Shown here: positions 34,520-42,521 of the stretch, one piece after another
Position numbering within the stretch: position 1 is the first letter of the stretch
Layout of the letters: each line of letters starts with the position of its first letter
From: Pirellulales bacterium
GTDB taxonomy: Bacteria; Planctomycetota; Planctomycetia; Pirellulales; Thermoguttaceae
Assembly: GCA_020846145.1 (NCBI GenBank)
Contig: JADLEL010000212.1
Coordinates: forward strand, 1 to 48,875
Direction: 5' to 3'
Length of the DNA stretch: 48,875 nt
Notes under the pieces: generated by a model
What the model was told of the DNA's origin: nothing
The model's database searches: none
The model's input: the letters and a program-made list of their open reading frames with translations, nothing else
Position numbers and translations under genes: made by a program

Positions 34520-36670
34520 ATGAAAAGGGTTTCTATGAAGGTTATCCTCCAAACCGGGTCGCGCCGGACCTTGCGGGCGGGGATCATGCTGACGGCACTT
34601 TGCGCGTTCTCAACCGCGCGGGCCGCGGGCTTGCCCGAGGCGTTTCAACTCGTGCCGCTGCCGCAGCAAATCGCAACGACCGAGGGCCAACCGCTCGCCG
34701 CCGGGGCGCTTAAGGGGCTGCGGCTCGAAGGCGGGGCCAAGCGGCCCGTGTTGCGAGGGGAACTCGACGATCTTCCGCTGGCCGGGCCGAACGATGCCCC
34801 GGTCCTCACGCTGGAACTCAGCCAGGCGAAGGAAACGCCCGAAGCGGACGAACGCTATCGCCTGATGGTCTCGGCGGCGGGCGCGCGGATCGAATCGCGC
34901 GGGGCGGCGGGCTTGTTCTACGGCGCGCAGACCTTGGCGCAACTGCTCGAAGACGCCCGCGACGCGGCCGTCCCCATCCCGGCCTGCCGCATTGCCGATT
35001 GGCCCGCGCTCAAGTGGCGCGCCGTCCATATCGACACCAAACATCATCTCGATTCGCTGAAATACTATTACGACGCCATCGACCGCCTCGCCTCGTTCAA
35101 GGTGAACGGGATCATCTGGGAGCTGGAAGACAAGCTCCGCTATCGGCGGCAGCCGGCCGTCGGCGCGGCGAACGCCATCTCGATCGAAGAGCTGCAAATG
35201 CTCGCGCGCTACGCGCGCGAGCGGCACATCGATTTGAGTCCGCTGATCCAGGGGATCGGGCACGCCTCGTTCATCCTCAAGCATCCGGAAATGCAATCTC
35301 TGCGGGAGAATCCCCAGAGCGATTGGACCTTCTGCCCGCTGAACGAGGACACCTATCGCGTGCAATGCGATCTGTACGCCGACGCCCTCGAGGCGACGCC
35401 CGGCGCGCGGTTCCTGCACGTCGGCGGCGATGAAGTCGGCGAACTGGGCGCCTGCGAGCGCTGCAAGGCGTCGGGCAAAAGCGCGCTCGAATTGCAACTG
35501 ATCTGGCTCAAGCGCGTGTGCGAGTACGCGGCGAAAAACGGCCGCATTCCCATCTTCTGGGACGACATGCTGCTGAAAAACGCCGGAGTCTATCAGACCA
35601 CATACAGCCGGTCGAATAAAATCATCGGCCCGGATAAGGCGGCCGACATCTGGAAGAAAAACCGGGGCAAGCTCGACGCCCTGCGGGAAAAGTTCCCGGC
35701 CAATTGCTGGTACATGCGCTGGAACTACGGCGAAGTGGATAAATATCCCGGCAATTACCTCGCGCTGGATTGGTACAAGGAGAGCGGCCTGACCGCGGTC
35801 GGGGCCGACGCCGCGCAATGCACCTCGCTTTTGATGCCGCGCGGCGACCGCATTCCGGCGATTAGGAGTTTTTGCCGCGTGGGCATTCAGCGGGGAATCG
35901 AGGGCTTGCTTTGCACCGCGTGGGACGACGGTTCTCCCCATCTCGAAACTTATTGGCGCGGCCTGATCGCCCATGCCGAATACTCCTGGGCGGGCGACCG
36001 CCGCTCCCGCGAGGATTACGAAGCGGCGTACCGGCAGCGGGAATTCGGTCCTCAAGCCCGCCTCGCGACGATGGCCTTCGAGGACGATCTGGGAGTGGCG
36101 CTCAATTATTGGGAAGGAGCGTTCCTCAAGTCCGGCAAGCGGAAATCGCCGAAACGCGACCGGTCGCACTATCAACTCATCGACCTGCCCGACGGAAAAA
36201 AATCCGGCGCTTGGAGCAAGACTTACGAGGAACGCATCGCCCGGGCGCGGCAAGAAGTGGAGCGTGCGGAGAGCATCGCCGAGCGGATCGCGAAGACTTC
36301 GCGGAGCGCGCGGCGCAACCAGTTCGCGCTCGACCTTTTCGCCGCGCTCAACGCCGTGCAGGCGACCAACGCGCGGACGCTGGCGGCGTTGGCGGACTAC
36401 GATGCGGCGAAAGCGGACGGTCGGGCGGCCGCGCTCGAGAAGGTCAAAGCGGCGACGGGCGAGTTCAAACAGGCCCGCCGGCGGTTCATGGAGGTGTTTT
36501 CCCGGACCCGCATCCCCGCCAATCCGCCGGGCTACCTGCTCGATCAAAACCATCACTCCCATGCGGCGAATATGTTCAACGACAGCGCCGAATGGATGTT
36601 CCTCCTCGAAGACGACTTCCACGCCCGGCTGAATGTTTGGATTGAAGTGCAATCCGCCGCGAAGGGTTAA
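34520..36670 (+). CDS. Glycoside hydrolase family 20 beta-N-acetylhexosaminidase-like protein, exported
   Basis: 716 residues. Signal peptide near LRAGIMLTALCAFSTARAAG. Residues about 40-155 form the GH20b zincin-like domain (FQLVPLPQQI; RGAAGLFYGAQTLAQLLED). The GH20 barrel starts at WRAVHIDTKHHLDSLKYYY. The catalytic Asp-Glu pair is D304-E305 in FLHVGGDEVGE; the Glu protonates the leaving group and the Asp orients the substrate acetamido group. IEGLLCTAWDDGSPHLETYW completes the active site. The last 180 residues are a charged helical extension, probably coiled-coil. It removes terminal GlcNAc or GalNAc by family knowledge. The stop codon abuts a mobile repeat. AAAGGA lies upstream of the start. 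Confidence 0.9.
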   Translation: MKRVSMKVILQTGSRRTLRAGIMLTALCAFSTARAAGLPEAFQLVPLPQQIATTEGQPLAAGALKGLRLEGGAKRPVLRGELDDLPLAGPNDAPVLTLELSQAKETPEADERYRLMVSAAGARIESRGAAGLFYGAQTLAQLLEDARDAAVPIPACRIADWPALKWRAVHIDTKHHLDSLKYYYDAIDRLASFKVNGIIWELEDKLRYRRQPAVGAANAISIEELQMLARYARERHIDLSPLIQGIGHASFILKHPEMQSLRENPQSDWTFCPLNEDTYRVQCDLYADALEATPGARFLHVGGDEVGELGACERCKASGKSALELQLIWLKRVCEYAAKNGRIPIFWDDMLLKNAGVYQTTYSRSNKIIGPDKAADIWKKNRGKLDALREKFPANCWYMRWNYGEVDKYPGNYLALDWYKESGLTAVGADAAQCTSLLMPRGDRIPAIRSFCRVGIQRGIEGLLCTAWDDGSPHLETYWRGLIAHAEYSWAGDRRSREDYEAAYRQREFGPQARLATMAFEDDLGVALNYWEGAFLKSGKRKSPKRDRSHYQLIDLPDGKKSGAWSKTYEERIARARQEVERAESIAERIAKTSRSARRNQFALDLFAALNAVQATNARTLAALADYDAAKADGRAAALEKVKAATGEFKQARRRFMEVFSRTRIPANPPGYLLDQNHHSHAANMFNDSAEWMFLLEDDFHARLNVWIEVQSAAKG

Positions 36671-36800
36671 CAGCCCGTTGAAAAAGTAATCGGGCGCCAT
36701 GCTCACGCTTGCGTGAGCATGAGAATCCCGCTGAAAACATGCCCACGGCAAGCGTGGGCATGGCACCCAAAACCAAATAACCGCCTTATTCAACGGGCTG
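36671..36800. mobile_element. 130-bp TIR frame (CAGCCCGTTGAA) carrying CATGC hairpins
   Basis: Perfect 12-bp termini: CAGCCCGTTGAA at 36671-36682 and its inverse at 36789-36800. Inside are ATGCTCACGCTTGCGTGAGCAT and CATGCCCACGGCAAGCGTGGGC-type hairpins. A close relative is at 47475-47603. It begins on the base after the GH20 stop codon. Confidence 0.85.
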
Positions 36801-36834
36801 CTGAGGATGTCAACCGCGTTTGCTAACAAAAATC

Positions 36835-37039
36835 GTAACCGTTCACAGGGGACTGTCCCGATTTTCGCGGCGCAAAAGATGATGGTGCTCTAAAAGTGCT
36901 TAATCGCCGCGAAAATGGGACTGTCCCCCTCGCGCCGCGGGAAGGGGACAGGTCCATGATTTCGGCCTACCGTTTGTCCACAAAATACGTTTTCACGCCA
37001 AAAAATGGACCAGTCCCCGACCGGGGCGTGAACGCTTAC
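36835..37039 (+). mobile_element. MITE-like element, family 1, copy E, with target duplication
   Basis: 205 bp with intact ends. CAAAAATCG is found directly before the element body (36827-36835, overlapping the first G) and directly after it (37040-37048), a perfect 9-bp direct repeat. It lies 64 bp upstream of the oxidoreductase start and may affect its promoter. Confidence 0.9.
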
Positions 37040-37103
37040 CAAAAATCGAATCCGGGGACGAAATCCGAATTTCGCCCCTCAATCCCAAACCGCGGAGTAA
37101 ATC

Positions 37104-38498
37104 GTGAGTTCTCTCATTTCTCGACGGAGCTTTTTGGGGAAGACGGCGGCGTGGGCGGCTGCGGGAGCTACCGTTCCTTATTGGTTCACGGGGAATAACG
37201 CCGCGGCCGAGGAAACGCGCTCGAAGAACGATCGGCTGCGGATCGGCGCGATCGGCACGGGCAACCGCGGGCTTTATATCGGCCGCTGGGCGGCGAAATT
37301 CGGCGACGTGGTCGCCGTCTGCGATGCCGATCGCCGGCACGCCGAGCAAGCGAAGGCGGCCTTCGGCGGCAAACCGGAGATCTACGAAGACTACCGCAAG
37401 CTGCTCGAACGGCCGGACATCGACGTCGTTACCAACGGCACGCCCGACCATTGGCACACCGCCATCAACCTCGCCGCGCTGAAGGCGGGAAAAGACGTTT
37501 ATGGCGAAAAACCCCTCACGCTCACCATCGACGAAGGCAAGATGCTTTGCAAGACGGTCGAGGAGACGGGCCGGATTTTCCAGGTCGGCACCATGCAGCG
37601 CAGCGATAAGTGCTTCCAAACGGCGGTCGAGTTGGTGCGCAACGGGCGGATCGGCAAACTCCAGCAGATTTGGGTCGCCCTGCCGTATTACAGCACCAAG
37701 GGCGGACCGTATCCTCCGGCCCAACCGCCCGACGCGCTCGATTGGGACCTCTACCAAGGCCAAGCGCCGCTCCACGATTACTGTCCGCAGCGGACGCACG
37801 CGAATTTTCGCTGGTGGTACGAATACGCCGGCGGCATCATCACCGATTGGGGCAATCACCACGTCGATATCGCGCAGTGGGGGCTGGATTGCGAACTCGG
37901 CGGCCCGACGTCGGTCGAAGCCCGCGGTTTGTTTCCGAATCCGGAAGGCCCGCTCTATTACAACACGCCCGACCGGTTCTTTTCGCGGATGCAATACGCT
38001 AACGGCGTGGAAGTGCTGTTTTTTTCGTCGATCAATCAACGCCGCATCTACGGCGAGGCCGAGCCGAACGCGGAAACCGCGCCCGAACAACTCGATTGGC
38101 TCTTCGGCAAAAACGTGCCGGAAGAAATCAAAAAATACGATCGCGACGGCGTCATGTTCATCGGCGCGGAAGGCCGGGTGTTCGTCAACCGCGGCGGCGC
38201 GCACGGCAAGGCGGTCGAGGAATTGAAAAACGATCCCCTGCCCGAAAACGCCTGGCGGGCGTACCCCAGCGCCGACCACATGGCGAACTTTTTCGAATGC
38301 GTGAAAACCCGCAAAACGCCCTGCACGCCGGTGCAAGTCGAGCATCGCACCGTTACGGCCTGCCACTTGACGAACATCTCCTTGCGCTTGAAGCGGAAAC
38401 TCCAGTGGGACCCCGTCAAGCAGGAGATCGTCGGCGACGCCGAGGCGAACGCCTGGCAAAAGCGGGAACAACGCGCCCCCTATCTCGTGAACGGATAA
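37104..38498 (+). CDS. Tat-exported Gfo/Idh/MocA family oxidoreductase
   Basis: 464 residues from a GTG with CGGAG 8 nt upstream. The N-terminus SRRSFLGKTAAWAAAG is a twin-arginine signal. The NAD(P)-binding part has RIGAIGTGNRGLYIGRWAA, VAVCDADRRHAEQAK and DVVTNGTPDHWHTAINLAAL followed by YGEKPLT with the usual Glu-Lys-Pro. The C-terminal alpha/beta domain includes FRWWYEYAGGIITDWGNHHV with DIAQWGL, typical of the planctomycete branch. These enzymes oxidise or epimerise sugars with a tightly bound cofactor; several exported relatives act in 3-keto-glycoside chemistry. Operonic with the isomerase 22 bp downstream. Confidence 0.92.
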   Translation: MSSLISRRSFLGKTAAWAAAGATVPYWFTGNNAAAEETRSKNDRLRIGAIGTGNRGLYIGRWAAKFGDVVAVCDADRRHAEQAKAAFGGKPEIYEDYRKLLERPDIDVVTNGTPDHWHTAINLAALKAGKDVYGEKPLTLTIDEGKMLCKTVEETGRIFQVGTMQRSDKCFQTAVELVRNGRIGKLQQIWVALPYYSTKGGPYPPAQPPDALDWDLYQGQAPLHDYCPQRTHANFRWWYEYAGGIITDWGNHHVDIAQWGLDCELGGPTSVEARGLFPNPEGPLYYNTPDRFFSRMQYANGVEVLFFSSINQRRIYGEAEPNAETAPEQLDWLFGKNVPEEIKKYDRDGVMFIGAEGRVFVNRGGAHGKAVEELKNDPLPENAWRAYPSADHMANFFECVKTRKTPCTPVQVEHRTVTACHLTNISLRLKRKLQWDPVKQEIVGDAEANAWQKREQRAPYLVNG

Positions 38499-38520
38499 GG
38501 TAAACAATTGGGAGAAAATC

Positions 38521-39438
38521 ATGGCGCTTTTACGGCGGCGCGAATTTCTGAGAACCGCCGGGGCGGTTAGTCTGGGAGCCGGCCTGCTCGGTCGTTCTCC
38601 CCTGCCGTGTTCGGCCGAGGAGGCGGTGAAAGAGGCCGCCAAGGGCGCTCCGAACGCCGAAAAGCTCGGCTGGCGGCTGGGCGTCAACACCTACACCTTT
38701 CGGCTATTCACGCTGTTCGAGGCGTTGGATAAAATCGCCTCGCTGGGCCTGAAATACGCCGAATTTTCGCCCGGCGCGCGGTTCGGCAAGGATGATGCGA
38801 CCGTCGTCGGCGAGACGATGCCGCCGGCGGCGCGAAAAACGCTCAAGAAAAAAGCCGCCGACCTGGGAATCAAACTCATCACCTATTCCGGGAGCGATGT
38901 TTTCCGCGACGCCGAATCGAGCAAGCGAACGTTTGAATTCGCCAAGGAGATGGGCGCGGAGAATCTCTACTTCGAAGCGCCGGCGGAGAAGCTCGATTTG
39001 CTCGACAAACTCTGCGGCGAGTACGAGATCAACGTCGCCATCCACAATCACCCCAAGCCCGCGCTCTATTGGAGTCCCGACAAGGTGCTCGAGGCCGTCG
39101 CCGGCCGAAGCAAGCGCATCGGCGCTTTGTGCGACACGGGCCATTGGAAACGATCGGGCTTGAATCCGGTGGAATGCCTGAAAAAACTGGAAGGCCGGAT
39201 CGTCTGCTTCCACTTCAAGGATTTGATCCGGGAAGGCGGGGGCTACCACGACGTGCCTTGGGGAACCGGGGTTTGCGATGTCGCGGGGATGCTCGCGGAA
39301 ATCCATCGCCAGGGCGTGAAAGCGCCGTTTTCCTTCGAGTACGAATACCACTGGGAAAACTCGCTCCCCGAAATCGCCCGATCGGTCGTTTATTTCGAGA
39401 AGATCGCCGCGGAACTATTGGCCCAAGCGAAAAGCTAA
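38521..39438 (+). CDS. Tat-exported sugar phosphate isomerase/epimerase (xylose isomerase-like TIM barrel)
   Basis: 305 residues. GGGAGA lies 5 nt before the ATG. The twin-arginine signal is RRREFLRTAGAVSLGAG. The TIM-barrel AP_endonuc_2-type body shows YTFRLFTLFEALDKIASLGL, INVAIHNHPKPALYWS, IGALCDTGHWKRSGL, GRIVCFHFKDL and PFSFEYEYHWENS; the His, Asp and Glu residues in these blocks match the metal-binding positions of this fold. Together with the preceding Gfo/Idh/MocA protein it forms a periplasmic sugar-modifying pair. By family analogy it may act as an epimerase or a 3-keto-glycoside hydratase/lyase; this is inference. Confidence 0.9.
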   Translation: MALLRRREFLRTAGAVSLGAGLLGRSPLPCSAEEAVKEAAKGAPNAEKLGWRLGVNTYTFRLFTLFEALDKIASLGLKYAEFSPGARFGKDDATVVGETMPPAARKTLKKKAADLGIKLITYSGSDVFRDAESSKRTFEFAKEMGAENLYFEAPAEKLDLLDKLCGEYEINVAIHNHPKPALYWSPDKVLEAVAGRSKRIGALCDTGHWKRSGLNPVECLKKLEGRIVCFHFKDLIREGGGYHDVPWGTGVCDVAGMLAEIHRQGVKAPFSFEYEYHWENSLPEIARSVVYFEKIAAELLAQAKS

Positions 39439-39449
39439 CCGCGCGCCGG

Positions 39450-39530
39450 TGCCATGCCCACGCTTGTCGTGGGCATGAGGGAGACGGGGAAATCCCGCAA
39501 CATGCCCACGGCAAGCGTGGGCATGGCACC
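39450..39530. repeat. Pair of CATGCCCACG hairpins
   Basis: GCCATGCCCACGCTTGTCG with GTGGGCATG, a 30-nt spacer, then CATGCCCACGGCAAGCGTGG with GCATGGCA. Same cassette as inside 36671-36800 and 47475-47603 but without the GTTGAAAAA ends. It fills the gap between the isomerase and nikR. Confidence 0.85.
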
Positions 39531-39556
39531 CTCTTCAATTCTTCTCGCGGCAAGAC

Positions 39557-39973
39557 CTACCCGCGCTCTTCCGCGCTGGCCATCACCAATTCGCCCTTGA
39601 GAATCCCCTTGAGGCCGCGCAATTGGGAAGCGATTTTTTTGAGCCGGCTTGCCGGGCCGCGGAGCACGATGACCTCCAGGCACAAATCGTGCGTCAGATG
39701 CGCATGCATCGTGGAGATCACCAGGTCGGTGTTGTCGTGCTGCAAGCGCGTGAGATGCTCGCGGAGTTGCGGCCGGTGATGATCGTACACCAGCGTGAGG
39801 GTGCCCGCCGCGTCCCGGCAATCGGCCTCCCAAGCCTGCACGGTGAGCCGCTCGCGGAGGAGTTGCCGGATGGCTTCGCTGCGCGTGGCGAACTGGCCCG
39901 CGCGGCAATAGCCGTCGAACTGTTCGAGCAGATCGTCTTCCAGGGAAACGGAAAAGCGAACGATTTTTGGCAT
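39557..39973 (-). CDS. nikR: Nickel-responsive ribbon-helix-helix regulator NikR
   Basis: 138 residues. The N-terminal ribbon-helix-helix MPKIVRFSVSLEDDLLEQFD with RSEAIRQLLRERL binds DNA. The C-terminal ACT-like domain has STMHAHLTHDLCLEVIVLRG; H79, H90, H92 and C98 align with the square-planar nickel ligands of NikR. Expected to repress nickel uptake when nickel is sufficient. The ATG at 39973 gives the family start; the longer frame is not family-like. No nickel transporter, urease or hydrogenase gene is in the window, so its target is elsewhere. Confidence 0.95.
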   Translation of the reverse strand: MPKIVRFSVSLEDDLLEQFDGYCRAGQFATRSEAIRQLLRERLTVQAWEADCRDAAGTLTLVYDHHRPQLREHLTRLQHDNTDLVISTMHAHLTHDLCLEVIVLRGPASRLKKIASQLRGLKGILKGELVMASAEERG

Positions 39974-40176
39974 CGTGGATAAGGGGATAGAGGATAGTGG
40001 TAACAAAGCCGCTTGCGGCTTCGCAGTGGATCGCCAATGATTTCCCCTGCGTTTTATCTTCTCCATTTTCCCCATCGACGAGAAAAAATCCAGGCACCGA
40101 CTACTCTAGAGGTGGGGGTTTTGTAAAATTAGCGAGAATATTTCGGCAAATTGGTCGGAATTCGGGAAAAGTCCCG

Positions 40177-40204
40177 TTGCGTCAAACCGCGGAGGTGGTA
40201 TGCT
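40177..40204 (+). promoter_or_regulatory. Candidate promoter of the RRM gene
   Basis: TTGCGT, a 16-bp spacer and TATGCT. A start near 40211 would give a leader of about 120 nt before the ATG at 40334. Confidence 0.45.
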
Positions 40205-40210
40205 ACATAG

Positions 40211-40333
40211 TGCAGGAGCGACAGACGTAGTCGCCCTCGGGGAGCGTGGGCCTGAGAAACCCCGAATCCCGTGTGTTTTTTTCTTGAGTACGCACCGATT
40301 TATGGCGGTGCTCGTTTTGGAGTGTTTTTTGCG
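40211..40333 (+). promoter_or_regulatory. Long structured 5' leader of the RRM gene
   Basis: It holds GCGAC/GTCGC (40218-40235), CGGGG/CCCCG (40238-40264) followed by a run of seven T at 40276, and a clean hairpin GCACCG-8 nt-CGGTGC (40292-40311). GGAG at 40319-40322 lies 11 nt before the ATG, after a U-rich stretch. It resembles cold-shock-type leaders in length and layout; attenuation or temperature control is inference. Confidence 0.45.
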
Positions 40334-40681
40334 ATGAGTAAGAAATTGTTTGTTGGCGGGTTGAGTTGGGGTACGACCGATGACGGCTTGCATCAGGCCT
40401 TCGAGCGTTTTGGCGAGATCGTGGAAGCCAAAGTGATCACCGATCGGGAAACCGGCCGGTCGCGCGGATTCGGTTTTGTATCTTTCACGAACGACGAGAG
40501 CGCGATCGGCGCGGCCTCGGAAATGAACGGCGCCATGCTGGACGGCCGGACGATTCGCGTCAATGAGGCGGAGAATCAAGCGCCCAAGCAGCGCGGCGGC
40601 GGCGGGGGCGGCGGACGCGGCGGCTATGGCGGCGGACGCGGCGGACGCGGCGGCGGCGGACGCGGCGGTTACGACGATTAA
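40334..40681 (+). CDS. Glycine-rich RNA-binding protein (single RRM)
   Basis: 115 residues from the ATG at 40334; upstream in-frame codons belong to the leader. One complete RRM at residues 4-81 with RNP2 KLFVGGLSW and RNP1 RSRGFGFVSF, whose aromatic residues stack on RNA bases. After a short linker, QAPKQRGG, the tail of about 30 residues is nearly all Gly and Arg with Tyr (RGGYGGGRGGRGG), an RGG-type disordered region that adds weak RNA binding. Similar small RRM proteins in cyanobacteria and planctomycetes are often cold-induced. It probably acts as a general RNA chaperone. Confidence 0.95.
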   Translation: MSKKLFVGGLSWGTTDDGLHQAFERFGEIVEAKVITDRETGRSRGFGFVSFTNDESAIGAASEMNGAMLDGRTIRVNEAENQAPKQRGGGGGGGRGGYGGGRGGRGGGGRGGYDD

Positions 40682-40916
40682 GTTTTATGGCGGATACGTT
40701 CGACGCCATGCTCCGCGCAAGGCGCGGGCATGGCTCCCGAATCGCGTCGCCGCAAAAGAATCACCGTCGTTATCGCTCCAAGCTCTTCCGAAAATCCCTC
40801 TCTTGGAGAGCGGATGGCGCTGGTCGTCTGTCCCGAGTCGGGATCGGTTTGCCGCGATTATCACTTTCCGACGGATTCCCAAACTGTCGCGGCAGGCTGG
40901 AAACCCGTGCCACGCT

Positions 40917-40953
40917 AAAGATCTCGCGCAGGCTTCGGCCCCGAGGTCTTTTT
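40917..40953 (+). terminator. Candidate intrinsic terminator
   Basis: AGATCTCG and CGAGGTCT form a stem with one mismatch around a 15-nt loop, followed by TTTTT. It lies 236 nt after the RRM stop codon and 68 nt before the C45 start. The gap 40682-41020 also holds a CATGCTCCGCG hairpin at 40708-40735 and no convincing gene. Confidence 0.4.
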
Positions 40954-41020
40954 CGTGTTTCTTGGAGGAGAAACCGCAAGGTTTCGCTAAGGAATTTTCT
41001 TTATTGAGGCCATTCATTCC

Positions 41021-42172
41021 ATGAAAGCCGGCGTCCGAACTATCCGTTGCCTCTTGGTTCTGGCAGTTCTCGTTCCCGCGCTCGCCGCCGCCGCCGATCG
41101 CCGCCCCTTCGCCGAGGGCAAATTCGAAAAGGGCGAGCTTCGCTACATCAACGACCTGCCGGTGCTGATCGTCGCCGGCTCGCCGGAAGAGATGGGCCGC
41201 CAGAAGGGCGCGCTCACGGGCGAGATCATCCCCAAAATCGTCGAGTATCCCAAACGCTTGTTGCAGTATGCGGAGACCAGTCCCGACCGCGAAAAGAAGC
41301 TCCACGCCATGGCCGAAGCCCTGGCGCCGCAAATCCCCGCCGACCACCGCGCCGAAATCCGCGCCTTCGCCAAGCAGACGAACATGGAAGGGCGCTGGGA
41401 CCTGGGCGTGCTTTCCAACGTGATGGTCGATATCTACCGCGGCGGATTCGCCTGCTCCTCGATCATCGTCGATGCCGAACATTCGACCACCAAAGGACCG
41501 CTGTTCGGAAGAAACCTCGATTTCTACACCCTCGGATTGATCGACGACTACAACCTCGTCACCGTCCACCGCCCGACGGGCAAGCGCGCCTTCGCCACGA
41601 TCGGCTTCCCCGGCCTGTTCGGCTGCGTCTCCGGCATGAACGACGCGGGCCTGGCCGTCGCCGTGCACGAAGTCTGGATGTCGCGCGACAAGGCCTCGAT
41701 GTACAATCCCAAAGGCGTGCCTTACACTTTCTGTTTCCGCCGCATTTTGGAGGAATGCGCGACGGTCGCGGAAGCGGAAAAGCTGCTCCGCTCGACCGAG
41801 CGCACCACGCTCTTGAACCTCGCCGTTTGCGACCCGAAGGACGCGGCCGTGTTCGAGATGACGCCCAAAACCGTCGCCGTCCGCCGCGGCGAAGACGGAC
41901 TGACCCTCTGCACGAACCATTTCCGCACCGGCGATTTGGCGACCATCACCTGGTGCCCCCGCTACGGCGCGCTCGCCCGCAGTTCCGGCCACCTGCCCAT
42001 GAGCGTGGCCGACGTGGCCGAACGGCTGCACCAGGCGAACATGCGCAAGCTCACGGTGCAATCGATGGTCTTCGAGCCGGCTCCGCTGATCCTCCATCTC
42101 TCGATCGGCCCGGCCCCCGCCTCCGCCCATCCCCTGAAGAAGCTCGAACTCCAGCCGCTTTTCGGGCCGTGA
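41021..42172 (+). CDS. Exported C45-family autoproteolytic acyltransferase/hydrolase
   Basis: 383 residues with a Sec signal peptide (RCLLVLAVLVPALAAAADRR). Ntn-hydrolase of the acyl-CoA:6-aminopenicillanate acyltransferase type. The expected self-cleavage site is Gly-Phe-Ala-Cys145 in GGFACSSIIV, which makes Cys145 the new N-terminal nucleophile; GPLFGRNLDF is the adjoining family motif, and GCVSGMNDAGLAVAVHEVW and FCFRRILEECATVAEAEKLL follow. By family knowledge members cleave amide or peptide bonds, or transfer acyl groups; the substrate here is unknown. Length is typical for a precursor with both chains. Confidence 0.87.
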   Translation: MKAGVRTIRCLLVLAVLVPALAAAADRRPFAEGKFEKGELRYINDLPVLIVAGSPEEMGRQKGALTGEIIPKIVEYPKRLLQYAETSPDREKKLHAMAEALAPQIPADHRAEIRAFAKQTNMEGRWDLGVLSNVMVDIYRGGFACSSIIVDAEHSTTKGPLFGRNLDFYTLGLIDDYNLVTVHRPTGKRAFATIGFPGLFGCVSGMNDAGLAVAVHEVWMSRDKASMYNPKGVPYTFCFRRILEECATVAEAEKLLRSTERTTLLNLAVCDPKDAAVFEMTPKTVAVRRGEDGLTLCTNHFRTGDLATITWCPRYGALARSSGHLPMSVADVAERLHQANMRKLTVQSMVFEPAPLILHLSIGPAPASAHPLKKLELQPLFGP

Positions 42173-42316
42173 AGCGAACGGAAACGATCCGCTCGCGGAA
42201 GCGACCGGGTAGCGACCGTGGAACTTGGGGGGGATTGAAGTTTTACTCCGATTTCATCATTCGTTTTAGATCGACCGCTTGTAGCCGAGTTTCATTGCTG
42301 CTATAAAATCGGCTTA

Positions 42317-42471
42317 GGCGTTGCCCGACAATAAGTTGCCGGAATCGTAGTAGGCACACTCCGTGTGCCGTCCGCATCGTAGTAGGCACACTCCGTGTGC
42401 CGTCCGCGAATTACGGCACACGGAGTGTGCCTACTACATAGGAATTCGGTAGTTTATTGTCGGACAGCGCC
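42317..42471. mobile_element. 155-bp TIR frame (CCGACAATAA) carrying GTAGTAGGCACAC hairpins
   Basis: Ends GGCGTTGCCCGACAATAAG and (inverse) GGCGCTGTCCGACAATAAA. Inside, a GTAGTAGGCACACTCCGTGT unit is tandemly repeated twice and then once inverted. TTA occurs directly outside both ends, a possible 3-bp duplication. A shorter relative is at 45668-45776. It occupies the gap before ald; the rest of that gap shows nothing. Confidence 0.82.
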
Positions 42472-42521
42472 TTACCTGCGAAGTTAGGCCGTTTTCCACC
42501 ATTTTTTCGGAGGTTGCTTTC

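Noticed and set aside
36896..37198. Recurrent short frames beginning [18 protein letters not shown] at several loci
   Set aside because: They are translations of the palindromic blocks in family 1 elements; the frame is not maintained between copies, so it is not a shared peptide gene.
40685..42130. Minus-strand frame of about 480 codons opposite the C45 hydrolase
   Set aside because: The plus-strand gene has a signal peptide and clear C45 motifs; the antisense translation has no recognisable domain.
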